From Bog-473 sp963817735 (GTDB lineage: Bacteria; Actinomycetota; Acidimicrobiia; Acidimicrobiales; RAAP-2), in contig CAWFPP010000004.1 of the NCBI GenBank assembly GCA_963817735.1, positions 62,001-126,000 on the forward strand: a stretch of 64,000 nt of DNA, written 5' to 3'. The notes beneath the pieces are model-generated. The model was not told the DNA's origin, ran no database searches, and saw only the letters and a program-made list of their open reading frames with translations. Both the position numbers and the translations under genes were made by a program. Of this stretch, positions 1 to 10,319 are shown piece after piece; the stretch's first letter is position 1; every line of letters starts with the position of its first letter.

Positions 1-1578
1 CGGGAGTGCATCGTCTGGCGCGACCGCCGCCTCACCTACGCCGACCTCCAGGAGCGTTCACGCCGCCTGGCCTCCTACCTGCACGGCCGCGGGCTGGGTG
101 TGCACCGAGAGCGCGCCGAACTCCAGGGCTGGGAGTCGGGCCAGGACCACGTGGCGTTGGCCCTCTACAACGGCAACGAGTACCTCGAGGGGATGCTGGG
201 CTCGTACCGGGCCCGCGTCGCCCCCTTCAACGTCAACTACCGCTACGTCGGCGAGGAGCTGCAGTATCTGCTCAACGACGCCAGGCCCCGGGCCATGATC
301 CTGCACTCCTCACTGGCCCCGACGCTGGCCGAGGTGCTGCCCACCTTGGACTCGCCCCCGGACGTGCTGCTCCAGGTCGAGGACGAATCGGGTCACCCCC
401 TCCTCCCCGGGGCGGTCTGGTACGAGGAGGCGCTGGCCGCATCCTCGTCGGACGGCGCGCCGGTCGAGCCCTCCCCCGACGACCTCTACGTGCTCTACAC
501 GGGGGGCACGACGGGCATGCCCAAGGGAGTGCTGTGGCGCCAGCACGACATCTTCATGGCGGCCATGGGCGGCAGGCAGGTGGGCACCTGGAACATCGTC
601 ACGAGCTACGAGAACCTGACCGAGCGGCTGGCCTCGAGTTACCCCGTGCGGCTGCTGATCCTGCCCCCGCTCATGCACGGCGCCGCGCAGTGGGCCTGCT
701 TCATGCTGATGGCAACGGGGGCCACGCTGCTCTTCCCGGACAACACGCACCGCGTCGATCCCGACGACGTGTGGTCGGTGGTCGAGCGCGAGAAGGCGAC
801 CTCCATCACGATCGTCGGCGATGCAGTGCTGCGGCCGCTGCTCGCGCAGCTCGACAAGAAGAAGTACGACCTCTCCTCCTTCTTCGCCGTCGGAAACGGA
901 GGCGCGCCGCTGACGCCGGCCGTGCGGGCCATGGCGGTCGAGCGCATCCCGAACCTCGTCATCTCGGACTCGGCCGGCTCGTCGGAGACGGGCGCCCAGA
1001 TGCACGTGACGTCCATGGACGACGTGGCGGCGGGTTCCTTCCTGCCGGGGCCGGGCACGCTGGTGGTCGACGAGACCCTGTCGCGTGTGCTGGCGCCGGG
1101 GCACGAGGGCAACGGCTGGCTGGCGCAGACCGGGAACGTGCCGCTCGGGTATCTCGGCGACCCGGAGAAGACGGCGCGCACCTTCCCCGTGATCGACGGC
1201 GTCCGCTACTCCATACCCGGGGACCGGGCCCGGCACCGTTCCGACGGGCAGATCGAGTTGTTGGGCCGGGACTCGGTGACGGTGAACTCGGGGGGCGAGA
1301 AGATCTTCGTCGAGGAGGTGGAGCGGGCCATCGCGGGTCACCCGGCCGTGGCGGACGTGGTCGTGACCGGGCGCCCGTCGGAGCGCTGGGGCCAGGAGGT
1401 GGTGGCCGTGGTGCAGCTGGCCGAGGGTGCGACGACCACCGGCGAGTCGGTGGTCGAGCAGGCCTCGGTGCACATCGCCCGCTACAAGCTGCCCAAGGAA
1501 GTGGTGTTCGTGGAGCTGATCCAGCGCTCGCCCTCGGGCAAGGCCGACTACCGCTGGGCGGCCGAGACGGCCGTCTAG
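1..1578 (+). CDS. AMP-binding acyl-CoA synthetase (FadD-like), 5' end cut by window
   Basis: Activates a carboxylic acid to its CoA thioester through an acyl-adenylate. Frame 1 is open from base 1, so the N-terminus lies outside the window and 525 residues remain. The AMP-binding P-loop reads YTGGTTGMPKGVLWR (bases about 496-540), followed by a DSAGSSETGAQ segment (about 967-1000). The C-terminal ATP/hinge signature runs from GDRARHRSDGQIELLGRD to NSGGEKIFVEEVE (about 1219-1323), and the catalytic lysine region is SPSGKADYRW near the end. The YTGGTTG(M/F)PKGV(L/M)WR form resembles actinobacterial FadD enzymes of lipid and sterol side-chain catabolism. The substrate cannot be told from sequence. 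The gene is intact to its TAG stop. Confidence 0.9.
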   Translation, partial: RECIVWRDRRLTYADLQERSRRLASYLHGRGLGVHRERAELQGWESGQDHVALALYNGNEYLEGMLGSYRARVAPFNVNYRYVGEELQYLLNDARPRAMILHSSLAPTLAEVLPTLDSPPDVLLQVEDESGHPLLPGAVWYEEALAASSSDGAPVEPSPDDLYVLYTGGTTGMPKGVLWRQHDIFMAAMGGRQVGTWNIVTSYENLTERLASSYPVRLLILPPLMHGAAQWACFMLMATGATLLFPDNTHRVDPDDVWSVVEREKATSITIVGDAVLRPLLAQLDKKKYDLSSFFAVGNGGAPLTPAVRAMAVERIPNLVISDSAGSSETGAQMHVTSMDDVAAGSFLPGPGTLVVDETLSRVLAPGHEGNGWLAQTGNVPLGYLGDPEKTARTFPVIDGVRYSIPGDRARHRSDGQIELLGRDSVTVNSGGEKIFVEEVERAIAGHPAVADVVVTGRPSERWGQEVVAVVQLAEGATTTGESVVEQASVHIARYKLPKEVVFVELIQRSPSGKADYRWAAETAV

Positions 1579-1634
1579 GCGGCCGAGGCGGGGACCTGGC
1601 CACGGATTCGACCCGCGGGCCATCGGGCGCGGTC

Positions 1635-2201
1635 GTGCGCACCAGCGCGGCTGGTGCTGCGACCGTTCACCGACGTGGACCGGGCACCCTTCGCCGAGCT
1701 GAACACGCACCCGCTGGTGGTCGAGTCGCTGGGCTCGTCGCCCACGCGGGCGGAGAGCGACGCATGGTGGACCGCTACACCGCCGAGATGGACCGGGAGG
1801 GCTGGGGCTTCTGGGCGGTGGAGGTGGCGGGCGGCGCGCCCTTCATCGGCATGGTCGGGCTGCACCGGGTGCGGACGGATCTGCCCTTCGCTCCGGCGGT
1901 CGAGATCGGCTGGCGGCTCCATCCGGACCACTGGGGCCACGGCTACGCCACCGAGGCGGCGGCGGCGTCGCTGGCCTTCGGCTTCGACGAGGGCGGGCTG
2001 CGGGAGATCGTGGCCTTCACGACGACGGTGAACACCCGCTCGCAGGCGGTCATGGAGCGCATCGGCATGACCCGCGACCGGGGCGGCGACTTCGATCACC
2101 CGGCATGCCCGAGGGCAGCCCGCTGCGGCGCCATGTGCTCTACCGGATCAGCGCGCCGTCGTCGACCGCACGGTCGCCGGCCGGTCGCGGGTTGCGCCTG
2201 A
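1635..2201 (+). CDS. GNAT-family N-acetyltransferase (RimJ/RimL-like), frameshifted
   Basis: Predicted to acetylate an amine with acetyl-CoA. The family pattern is spread over three frames: a VRTS start at a GTG (1635), LVLRPFTDVDRAPFAEL near 1651, then from about 1764 the frame with EMDREGWGFWAVEV, EIGWRLHPDHWGHGYATEAA (the acetyl-CoA-binding segment) and NTRSQAVMERIGM. The expected tail PEGSPLRRHVLYRIS lies in another frame from about 2105. Breaks fall near 1649, 1764 and 2100. No core motif is missing, so indel errors are likelier than decay. The exact end is uncertain because the last frame runs on into the Tag gene. Confidence 0.7.
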   Translation: MRTSAAGAATVHRRGPGTLRRAEHAPAGGRVAGLVAHAGGERRMVDRYTAEMDREGWGFWAVEVAGGAPFIGMVGLHRVRTDLPFAPAVEIGWRLHPDHWGHGYATEAAAASLAFGFDEGGLREIVAFTTTVNTRSQAVMERIGMTRDRGGDFDHPACPRAARCGAMCSTGSARRRRPHGRRPVAGCA

Positions 2202-2829
2202 GCGAACGCGGTCCGACGCCGACGCGGTCGCCGAACCGATGCGACTGGGCGGGGAGCGATCCCGACATGGTGGCGTACCACGACACCGAGTGGGGCGTCC
2301 CGGTCCACGACGACCCCACCCACTTCGAGTTCCTCGTCCTCGAGGGCGCCCAGGCCGGGCTGAGCTGGTCGACCATCCTGAAGCGCCGGGCGGGCTACCG
2401 AAAGGCCTTCGCCGGCTTCGATGCCGCCAAGGTGGCGCGCTTCACGTCCGCCCGGGTGGAGAAGCTGCTCGGGACCCCGGCATCATCCGCAACCGGGCCA
2501 AGGTCGAGTCCACGGTGCGCAACGCCAAGGCCTTCCTGGGGGTGCAGGAGGAGTTCGGCTCCTTCGACGCCTACATCTGGGGCTTCGTCGGCGGGCGGAC
2601 CCTGGTCAACAGGTGGCGCCGCACGGCGCAGCTCCCTGCGGTGAGCCCCGAGTCGGAGGCCTTCAGCGCCGATCTGCGCCGGCGCGGCTTCCGCTTCGTC
2701 GGCCCGACCGTCTGCTACGCCCACCTGCAGGCGTCGGGGCTGATCAACGACCACCTGGTCGGCTGCTTCCGCTACGCCGAGCTCACAGGCTCCGGGCCAT
2801 CAGGACGCGGGCGCCGAAGCGGCCCATGA
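2192..2829 (+). CDS. tag: DNA-3-methyladenine glycosylase I, one frameshift
   Basis: Excises 3-methyladenine from alkylated DNA in base-excision repair. The Tag hallmarks are present: RCDWAGSDPDMVAYHDTEWG at the N-terminus, FEFLVLEGAQAGLSWSTIL, PGIIRNRAKVESTVRNAKAF, and a C-terminal PTVCYAHLQASG...NDHLVGCFRY. The zinc ligands known for the family (an N-terminal Cys and His, plus His and Cys in NDHLVGC) are all there. The frame changes at a short G run near 2471-2473, where LLG(D)PGII is split; one lost G would explain it. The start is unclear: a TTG at 2192 is in frame but weak. The C-terminus overlaps the convergent GNAT gene. Confidence 0.85.
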
Positions 2830-3291
2830 CGGGTTCCTCGGGCGGCCGACCGTGGGCCCGGAGGAAGTCGTCGACGGGCCCCAGCTCGACGAAGCCCTCG
2901 GAGGCGTAGAAGGGGCCGTTCCACGGCACGCGCGGTAGGTGGCCAGCGTCAGGTCGGCGTGACCCTGCGCCCTGGCCCAGTCACAGGCGGGCCGCAACAG
3001 GGCGCGGCCGATGCCACGACCGGCGTGATCCGGGTGGACCGAGAGCTGCTCGAGGTGGGCGCGGCGTCCGTCCGACGGCATCGATGCGGCATAGGCCGAC
3101 CGGCGGGTCGCCGGCCACCAGCACGACGAGGGCGGCGGCAAACTCCCCACGGTGCCCGGCCCGGGCAGCGGCCCGATGCCGAGCGGCTCGAACACGGTGT
3201 CGGCGGCCGCCTCGAGGTCGGGCAGCAGGGTCAGCTCGTCGGGACGGACGGGACGGATCCGGACGGGTGGCGGGGACCTGCTGCGCTCCAC
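2784..3291 (-). CDS. GNAT-family N-acetyltransferase, frameshifted
   Basis: A small acetyltransferase read from a GTG at 3291: PPPVRIRPVRPDELTLLPDLE, then HLEQLSVHPDHAGRGIGRALL, which is the acetyl-CoA pyrophosphate-binding motif, then ADLTLATYRA. The tail VPWNGPFYASEGFVELGP to GRFGARVLMARSL is in a different frame, with stop at 2784-2786. At least two breaks are needed (about 3150 and 2930). Order and spacing of motifs are normal for a family member of about 165 residues. It is convergent with tag and divergent from the MDR gene; the start GTG lies only 25 bp from that gene's start. The substrate is unknown. Confidence 0.65.
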
Positions 3292-3315
3292 CGGGCGACG
3301 GTAGCGTCTCGACCC

Positions 3316-4301
3316 GTGCGCGCCGCCGTCTGCCGTGAGCTGGGACCGCCCTCCGTGCTGCGGGTGGAGGAGCAGCCCGACCCCGAGCCGGGCCCGGGCC
3401 AGGTGACGGTGGCAGTCGAGGCGGCCGGGGTGAACTTCGTGGACGGCCTCTTCGTGGCCGGGCAGTACCAGATCAAGCCCACGCTCCCCTTCGTCCCGGG
3501 CAGCGAGGTGGCCGGGCACGTGGTGGCGGTGGGCCCGACGTCCGCACGCGGGCCGTCGGCGACCGGGTGCTGGCCTCGGTGGGCCTAGGCGGCTTCGCCA
3601 GCCGGGTCGTGGTGGCCGCCGGCTCGGCGATCCCGCTGCCCGAAGGCATGGACGCGGCCCGGGCCGCCACCTTCACCCAGAGCTACAGCACCTGCCTCTT
3701 CGCTCTGCGCGACCGGGCTCACGCAGCGCCCGGTGAGACCGTGCTGGTTCTCGGAGCAGGCGGTGGCGTCGGGCTGGCCGCCATCGGAGTGGCGCGGGCG
3801 TTGGGCTGCCGGGTGATCGGCGTGGCGTCGAACGCGGACAAGCGGCAGGCGGCGCTCGATGCCGGTGCGGAAGCCGCTCTGGACCCGGCGGCCGAGTCGA
3901 TCAAGGACGCGGCACGCGCCTGGGCCGGCGGTACCGGTGTCGACCTCGTCGTGGATCCCGTCGGTGGCGCGCTGGCTGAGCCGGCGCTACGGGCGCTCGG
4001 GGACCGGGGGCGGTATCTCGTCGTCGGGTTCGCGTCGGGCGACATCCCTTCCGTACCGCTCAACCAGATCCTGTTGCGCAATCGGTCCGTCATCGGCATC
4101 GACTGGGGAATCTGGGCCATGACGCATCCGACCGAACAGAGGGCTCTGTTGGAAGACCTCCTCGCCATGGTGGCCGCGGGGACGCTCGACCCTGTCCGTC
4201 CCGTGGAGTACCCGCTCGACGACGTGGCGGGTGCGCTCGAGGATCTGCTGGGCCGCCGGACCGTGGGGAAGATCGCGCTGATGCCGAGCGCCCCGCCGTG
4301 A
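3316..4301 (+). CDS. NADPH:quinone oxidoreductase-like MDR-family enzyme, one frameshift
   Basis: Zinc-free medium-chain dehydrogenase/reductase. The GroES-like N-terminus reads RAAVCRELGPPSVLRVEE, then VNFVDGLFVAGQYQ and PFVPGSEVAGHV, from a GTG at 3316. The frame breaks near 3535 in a GGGCCCG run; the second frame carries on with GDRVLASVGLGGFA. The Rossmann motif is VLVLGAGGGVGLAAIGVARALG (about 3738-3803), followed by VDLVVDPVGG. No structural or catalytic zinc cysteine pattern is seen, as in QOR/crotonase-like members. Total length of about 328 residues is typical. It probably reduces an enone or quinone with NADPH. Confidence 0.8.
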
Positions 4302-4333
4302 CCGTTTCCACTTCGACGAGGGGCGCCCCCCCC

Positions 4334-4905
4334 TCAGGAACTCGCGACGTGGAGGGGGAAACTGAAGTGCTTGTTCTCGACCGTGAGGGTGTAGTTCCCC
4401 GGCGGCACCCGGTGCGCGCTGTTCGGCTCGGTCTGGTTCCAGGAGCCGGTGCCCGACACGGTGGCGCCCGCCGCCAGCTGCGCGAAGCCGAGTGCCGGGC
4501 AATTCACGACCTGCGCGCCGGGCCAGACGTTGTGATGGTGCGTACTGTACTCGTAGCCGACGGAGCCGCAGGGGCCGGCCGTCAGGGATGTGGACGTCGG
4601 GCCGGGCGCTACGCCGGCGTAGGGGGCGGTGTAGTTGCACGAGGTCGTCCCGCTATTACGCACGGTGAACAGACGTTGAGGGGCGAGCCCCGGTGCAGGG
4701 TGAGCGTGTTGACGACGACCAGCAGCTCGGTCGACTTGGCGGGGCAGTCCCAGAAGGCGGCATGGCCGGTTTGTGCCAATTTCGGTGGCGCCTTCGCCGG
4801 CGCAGGGTGCTTCGCGGCTGCGGCGGCCGGGGCGACGCACACGAAGGTTGACAGAGCCAATACTGCCATCAACGTCCCCACCCAGCGTCCTGCGCACTTC
4901 GCCAT
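4334..4905 (-). CDS. Predicted secreted protein, one frameshift
   Basis: The N-terminus, MAKCAGRWVGTLMAVLALST followed by a hydrophobic stretch and AAAAAK, is a classical signal peptide, so the product should be exported. The mature part has a Cys-containing segment (HAAFWDCPAKSTE), LLVVVNTLTLHRGSPLNV, and after a break near 4675 continues as FTVRNSGTTSCNYTAPYAG to the C-terminal NYTLTVENKHFSFPLHV. The 'tL.l..g.plnVftvrNsG...C' layout suggests a small beta-sandwich like those in actinobacterial DUF4232-type proteins, but I cannot assign a family firmly. It is convergent with the MDR gene. Confidence 0.55.
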
Positions 4906-5143
4906 AGAACAAGCTTGCCCGATATCCCGGTCTCGGTGTCGGCGGAATCCGTCCGGCGGACGGTGCGCAGGACAAGGGTCCGGGTCCTCGTGGTCCCGAT
5001 TTCCCCTTGAAGGCCGAGACCCGGCACCGGATATCCCGGGTTTCCCGAGAGCACCTTGCCTACACTCGGCGCCACTCATGGAATCCACTACGAACGAACC
5101 TTAGCCCCGCGCTTCAAGGCGGTCCAGGGCCTCCCTCTCGACT

Positions 5144-6704
5144 GTGGCCAGGGCACTCGTGGCCCGACCGTGGCGGGTTTTCCTCGTCGCCTTCGTGCTT
5201 TTTTTTGCGATCATCGCGGCGTGGTCCTTGGCCACTCCCCCTTTCGCCTCCCCCGATGAACCGGCTCATACCGTCAGGGCCGTCTCGCTCCTGCGGGGAC
5301 AGCTAATCGGAACCGGTCCCACCTCGAGCAACGTCACCCGGGTCACATTGCCCGAGTTCTACGCGAGTGGACAGGATTTCGTCCCATGCTTCGCCCACAA
5401 AGCCACGGCCCCGGCTTCGTGTGCCGGGCCGTTCTCCGGATCGAGCAGAACCGTGTCGATTACGACATCCGCGGGCCGCTATCCACCGCTCTATTACGCC
5501 ATCGTCGGACTCCCGTCACTCGTCACTGTGTCGGCGACCGGCTTCTATCTCATGCGACTGATGAGCGATCTCTTGAGCCTGTCTTTCTCGCCCTCAGCGT
5601 CATGTCGGTCGTCGTCTGGTCGAAAGGCCGCCTGTTGCTGGTCGGGGTGCTCGTCGCCGCGACGCCAACGACGATCTTCCTGGCCAGCGTGATCAACCCC
5701 AACGGCCTCGAAATCACAGCGGCCCTCTGTTTGTGGTGCAGCGGACTCATTTTGGTTCGAGCTGCGCCGCGGATCCTCCGCGGGGCTTGATTATGGTCGT
5801 GGTCGCCGCGGCGGTGGGATTAATGCTCGCGCGGTCTCTCACCGCTTTGGGTTGTTCTGATAGCGCTCACCTTGGCGATCGTCGCCGGGTGGCGCACCAC
5901 GCATCGAATACTCACCGCCAAATGGACGCGCTGGTCGCTCTCGTGCTCGTCCCGTCCGCGCTCTTCGCCGTGGTGTGGATCGTCGCGGCGCATGGACTCA
6001 ATGAGCAAGCTGCGGCGCCCTCCTTGCGGCCCCAACCGAACCTCTCGCTGGTGGCCGATCTCCTCGGCGTGACCGGACCCTGGATCAAGCAGATGATCGG
6101 CGTCTTCGGCTGGTTGGACACATACTCGCCATATGTGACGTATCTCGCCTGGTCGGCCGTCCTCGGGCTGCTGATCCTGCTCGCTCTGGTGTGCTGGCGG
6201 AACGTCAGAGAGGCGGTCGGGCTCGTCCTGCTCATTGCACTCGTCATCCTCGTTCCGATCGTGCTCACCTACATGCAGGCTGCTCAATTGGGCGTGATCT
6301 GGCAGGCGTGCTACATCCTGCCGCTTGCGGTGGGACTCCCACTCTTGTCGGCGGAGATCATTGAGAAGTCCAAGGTGTTACGAAGTGTCCAGTCACACCT
6401 GGCGGTCCTCGTCTGCGCCCTTCTCGGCGTGGGTCAGGTTGCGGGGGGCCAGACACTGATCCGCTACACGACCGGTCTGGGCAAGAAGGGTGGCTTTTTC
6501 AACAATCTGCTCGGTGGTTCCTGGCAACCGCCGGGAGGTGGACTGCTGTTGTTGGTCCTCTTTATACTGGCGATGTTCCTCCTCATCGCCTACTGCTGCT
6601 ACCTCGTGTGGCTCGGCCCTCCCCCGGCAAACGATCCGGCGCTGTCGGCCAAAAGCCTCTCATGGCCATCGGCGCAGTCGGAGGACTCGCTCGCACTGAC
6701 CTGA
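5144..6704 (+). CDS. DUF2142-like polytopic membrane protein, several frameshifts
   Basis: A multi-spanning protein starting at a GTG: one TM helix (VFLVAFVLFFAIIAAWSLA) is followed by PPFASPDEPAHTVRAV, the conserved 'PDEPxHxxRA' loop of DUF2142 proteins, found with polysaccharide genes and thought to be GT-C-related. Later hydrophobic segments lie in three frames, with breaks near 5560, 5790, 5835 and 5920. An internal piece LAIVAGWRTTHRILTAKWTRW occurs only in frame 1. The C-terminal third (about 5920-6704) is uninterrupted and holds at least five TM segments. With the adjoining DUF2304/GT2 pair it suggests export or elongation of a cell-envelope glycan. Confidence 0.6.
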
Positions 6705-6759
6705 GTGAGAGACCAGTCCGAGCGGAGCGGCGACTGACTGCCGCCACGTCAAGTGCGGA

Positions 6760-7182
6760 TCACGTGGACGAGAGTTCAGGCGAGGTCAGGGTGGGTTTCC
6801 GCGTGGACACTTGCAGGAAGACCCGGAACCGCGACCTCCTTACGAGGTCGCGGTGGTGGCGTTTGGAGAATTGCCAATTCTGGACCAGCCGCGTCTGCGT
6901 CTTCCTGAGGGCTGCAAGGCTTATGGACAGGTGGAAGACGAGCATCACCAAAAGGATGACTGCGAGCACCAATAGGAGATCCGAGGCGTACCTGATGCCA
7001 ACGACGCGTGCGACACGGTTCAACAACCCGAGCGGCAACGCCACGCTGCAGCACACCAGCACCAGGCTCACTAGAAGCCAGAGCACGGCGGCCTGATCGC
7101 GAAGCCGATGTCGGCGAATGGCCACAACGGAGAAGGCCAGGAAGCTGAGGCTGATGATCAGTGCCAGAACGAACAAGCGCAT
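6760..7182 (-). CDS. DUF2304 family small membrane protein
   Basis: A 140-residue protein with three hydrophobic helices (residues about 2-22, 33-55 and 68-92) and a basic C-terminal tail rich in Arg, His and Lys. DUF2304 proteins are usually encoded next to a dolichyl-phosphate-mannose-synthase-like GT2 enzyme, which is the arrangement here: the GT2 stop lies 2 bp upstream of this start. Probably a membrane partner of that enzyme, perhaps helping transfer or flipping of a polyprenyl-linked sugar (inference). The frame is intact. Confidence 0.75.
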   Translation of the reverse strand: MRLFVLALIISLSFLAFSVVAIRRHRLRDQAAVLWLLVSLVLVCCSVALPLGLLNRVARVVGIRYASDLLLVLAVILLVMLVFHLSISLAALRKTQTRLVQNWQFSKRHHRDLVRRSRFRVFLQVSTRKPTLTSPELSST

Positions 7183-7184
7183 GC

Positions 7185-7960
7185 CTAGGTTGCCTTTCTG
7201 CCAATGCTGTCGACGATCAGCACGGCACCTACCCGGACCATGTAATAGGCCGATTTTAACCCGGCGATGGACGATTTGCCGGTTGATCTCTGATTCATGC
7301 TGACTGCGACCTCATGCAATCGTAAACCCTTTCTCGCTGCCAAGACGAGGGTCTCGACTTCTGGGAAGTCCGTTGGATATTCCTCAGCGAAGAGCGCAAT
7401 GCCTCGCCGGCCGACAGCTGGAAAGCCCGACGTCGTATCCGTCACCGTCATGCCGGCGCACTTGTCGAGGAGCATCGAAAGGATGCGCATGCCGAATCGG
7501 CGCGCTTTGGGTGCCACGTAGTCACCTCGCCCAAGCCAACGAGAACCCACCACCAGGTCCGCCAGGCCGTCGCGGATCGGGCCCAACACGAGGTGAGCTT
7601 CCCGAGGGTCGTGTTGGCCATCGCCATCGATTTGGAGGGCAAAGTCAAAACCGTATCGATGGGCGTACCGGTAGCCGGCCTGGACCGCACCCCCAACCCC
7701 AGATTGACGGGCAGCGAGAGGACGGTGGCACCCGCTTTCTCCGCCACTGCGGCAGTCGCATCTCTCGACCCATCGTTGACGACGAGGACGTCCGCCCACG
7801 GGAGCGCCTGCTCGATGGAACGCACCACGTGACCGACGACGTCTTCCTCATTGAAAGCGGGCACAATGATACACGTGCGGTGGCTGTACCAACCGTCCTC
7901 GTTCAGCCTGTCCCTCGTCAGTTGGTGTTCCTGAAGAGACTTGTCGGGTTCAGCCCGCAT
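7185..7960 (-). CDS. GT2 glycosyltransferase, dolichyl-phosphate-sugar-synthase type, one frameshift
   Basis: Transfers a sugar from a nucleotide-sugar, probably to polyprenyl phosphate. It starts at ATG 7960 (MRAEPDKSLQEHQ). The GT-A features are CIIVPAFNEEDVVGHVV, VLVVNDGSRDAT, LQIDGDGQHDP (the metal-binding DxD region), LVVGSRWLGRGDY and DTTSGFPAVGR. The break is at about 7693, in a GGGGTTGGGGG tract between LPVNLG and GVGGAVQAGYR, consistent with a homopolymer indel. At about 258 residues it lacks the GtrA-like TM tail that some relatives carry. The downstream DUF2304 gene is probably its partner. Confidence 0.8.
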
Positions 7961-8249
7961 GCACTGACCTGTTCCTCGGCAAGGATGCACCCACACTGCT
8001 CGGCGTGTGAGCTTGAACGCTCGGATCGGTACGATATCGGGTGGACCAGCCGGCCGCCGGCATGGATGTTTCCGGTGGGCCGATGCGCAGCCGAGGGCAC
8101 GGCGGCGAGGGGGTCCGGGCTCACGCATCGTCCCAACAGCCTGCTCAGGACGTCATTGCCCCCGGCGACGTCTTGTCCCGCTCTCTCGAGCCGATAGCCA
8201 GCCAGAGCGACCGAATCCGCTTCCGGCGCTCGGGGCCCTCCCCGCTAGA

Positions 8250-9355
8250 TCAGCCGGTGAAGTGCGGGATCACCTCGGTGCCCATGAGCTCAATCGTCTG
8301 CATAACGGCCTCGTGCGAGATCTTGTATGGGTTCACGAGGCACAGCAAGAGGTCCACCCCGGCGGCCTCGTAGGCGCGGCAGGCCTCGAGGCACTGCTCC
8401 GGCGTCCCCACCACGCAGGCATTGGAGTCCACGAGATATTCGAGGGTCAAGAGATCGAGCATCCCGTCGTCGTCAGTCTTCTTCATGTCGGCTGCGTACG
8501 AGTAGTTCCCGAGATCCTGCTTGCGCTCGGCCATCCAGTCCGCCAGCGTGGCGATCTGGCGGGCGCCCGCCTTGGGGTACCACTCGAAGGACTCCCGCGC
8601 TTCTTCCTTGGCCTTCTCTGCGTCGGGGCCACACAGTGCCATGGTGAAGGTGGCGGCCTGGTTGTTCGCGAAGGCGCCGATGGGCTCCGTGCACTGCTCG
8701 ATGGCTGCCCGGTAGACGTCGATCTTGCGCTTCACTTCCGTTGGCGGGAGACCTACTGCGAAGGAGCACAGGCCGAGTCCGAGACTGCCCACCTGGCCGT
8801 GGCCGTCGTCGGTGGTGGTCGCTCCCCACAGAGGCGGGTGCGGCTTCTGCCACGGCTTGGGCTGGACACGACGGCGCGGCATCTGCCAATACTCGCCCTC
8901 GAATTTCGTACTCGTCGTTGGTCCAGCAGCCGACGATGTGGCCGATAGCCTCCTGCCACATCTGGCGGCTCTGCCGGATCGATGCCGAAGCCCTCGAGCT
9001 CGGCCCTGGTGGCCGAACGTCCGGCGCCCATGTCGACGCGACCCTTCGAGAGCAGATCGAGCACGGCGACCGACTCCGCCGTGCGCACCGGGTGGTTGTA
9101 CGGCTTGGGCATCAGGCGGACGCCGTAGCCGAGCCGAATATTCTCCGTGCGCGAGGCGATGGCGCCGTAGAGGACTTCGGGGTTCGAGCAGTGCGAGTAC
9201 TCCTGCAGGAAGTGGTGCTCCACGGTCCAGAAGGCGTGCCAGCCGAATTTGTCACCGGCAATGGCCTCCTCCAGCGTGTTCTGGTAGGCGATGAGCTCGC
9301 TGTCCTCTTCCCACGGACGAGGGACGGGTATCTCGTAGAACAGTGCGAACTTCAT
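8250..9355 (-). CDS. LLM-class (luciferase-like, probably F420- or FMN-dependent) oxidoreductase, two frameshifts
   Basis: TIM-barrel flavin/F420 monooxygenase or oxidoreductase. The N-terminal part (MKFALFYEIPVPRPW, FWTVEHHFLQEYSHCSNPEV, RLGYGVRLMPKPYNHPVRTAE, GRVDMGAGRSATRAEL) lies in one frame, SRQMWQEAIGHIVGCW in a second (break about 8978) and MPRRRVQPKPWQKPHPPLWG onward in a third (break about 8922). The rest to the stop is intact and ends in a helical segment about PYKISHEAVMQTIELMG. The assembled length of about 368 residues is normal. Such genes are numerous in actinobacteria with F420. The substrate is unknown. Confidence 0.8.
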
Positions 9356-9474
9356 AACGTGGCTCCCTCGGGGAAGATGGTTGGTGGTCCCGGGCTATCG
9401 ACACCCGGCTAAACTGTGCCCTGCTCCTATCAGCCCGTGTCGACCGGGCGCAACCAAAGGACCCTGGAGGCACC

Positions 9475-10300
9475 ATGCGTGGACTGAACGGCCGGACCTA
9501 CATCGTGACGGGAGCGGCCTCGGGTATCGGCCGGGCGACCGCGGCCCGGCTGCTGGCCGAGGGTGCCCGTGTCGTGGGTGCGGACCTGGCACCGGCCGGT
9601 GACGTGGCCGCAGCCGGCGGCGAGAAGGGCGACACCGAGGGACGGTGGCTCTTCACCCAGGTCGACGTGGTGGACGAGGCTTCAGTTGTCGAGCTCGTGC
9701 GGGCCGCGGTGGCGTTCGGCGGCAACGTCGACGGGCTCGTGAACGCGGCGGGAGTGGCGGGCGGCGGGCCCGTGCACATGCTGCCGACCGCGAGTGGTGG
9801 CGCGTCATCAACGTGAACCTCACCGGCACGTTCCTTACCGCCAAGCACGTGATCGGCCAGATGCTGTCGCAGCCGGCGGGCAGCGATGGTCGGCGCGGTT
9901 CGGTGGTGACGGTGGCCAGCATCGAGGGGCTCGAAGGCACGGCAGGCGGCAGCGCGTAACCGCGTCCAAGGGTGGCGTCGTGCTGCTGACCAAGAACATG
10001 GCCATCGACTATGCCGGGCGCGGCATCCGCGTCAACGCCGTCTGCCCCGGCTTCATCGAGACCCCCATGACCGCGTCCATCTTCGGGCCCGGCATGGAGG
10101 CGACCCTGGCCGACATCGTCCACGAGCACAAGCTCGGTCGGCGCATGGGGCGGCCCGACGAGATCGCCGCCGTGGCGGCCTTCCTCCTCTCCGATGACGC
10201 CTCCTTCGTGACCGGCCACGCGTTGCCGGTCGACGGGGGTTACACGGCGGGCCGCGACCACGGCGTCACGGACATGTTGGGGCTGTCGGGCCCCGAATGA
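9475..10300 (+). CDS. SDR-family oxidoreductase, two frameshifts
   Basis: NAD(P)-dependent short-chain dehydrogenase. A GGAGG at 9464-9468 precedes ATG 9475. The TGAASGIGRATAARL nucleotide-binding motif, DVVDEASV and LVNAAGVAGG occupy frame 1. A break near 9785 leads to EWWRVINVNLTGTFLTAKHV and SVVTVASIEGLEG. A second break near 9953 removes the Tyr of the expected Y-T-A-S-K catalytic motif from the readable frame: only TASKGGVVLLTKNMA follows. The C-terminal RVNAVCPGFIETPMT and ASFVTGHALPVDGGYTAG are normal. The missing Tyr codon sits exactly at the break, so it is probably an indel artefact, not a dead enzyme. Confidence 0.8.
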
Positions 10301-10319
10301 CGCGGCGACGCGGCGGCTC

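Noticed and set aside
4298..5104. A 268-codon plus-strand frame opposite the exported protein at 4.3-4.9 kb
   Set aside because: The minus strand gives a signal peptide and a continuous beta-rich pattern across the frame break; the plus frame shows no domain.
9950..9960. A catalytically dead SDR because the active-site Tyr is missing
   Set aside because: The Tyr codon falls exactly at a frame break and TASK follows directly; an indel explains it better than a genuine loss.
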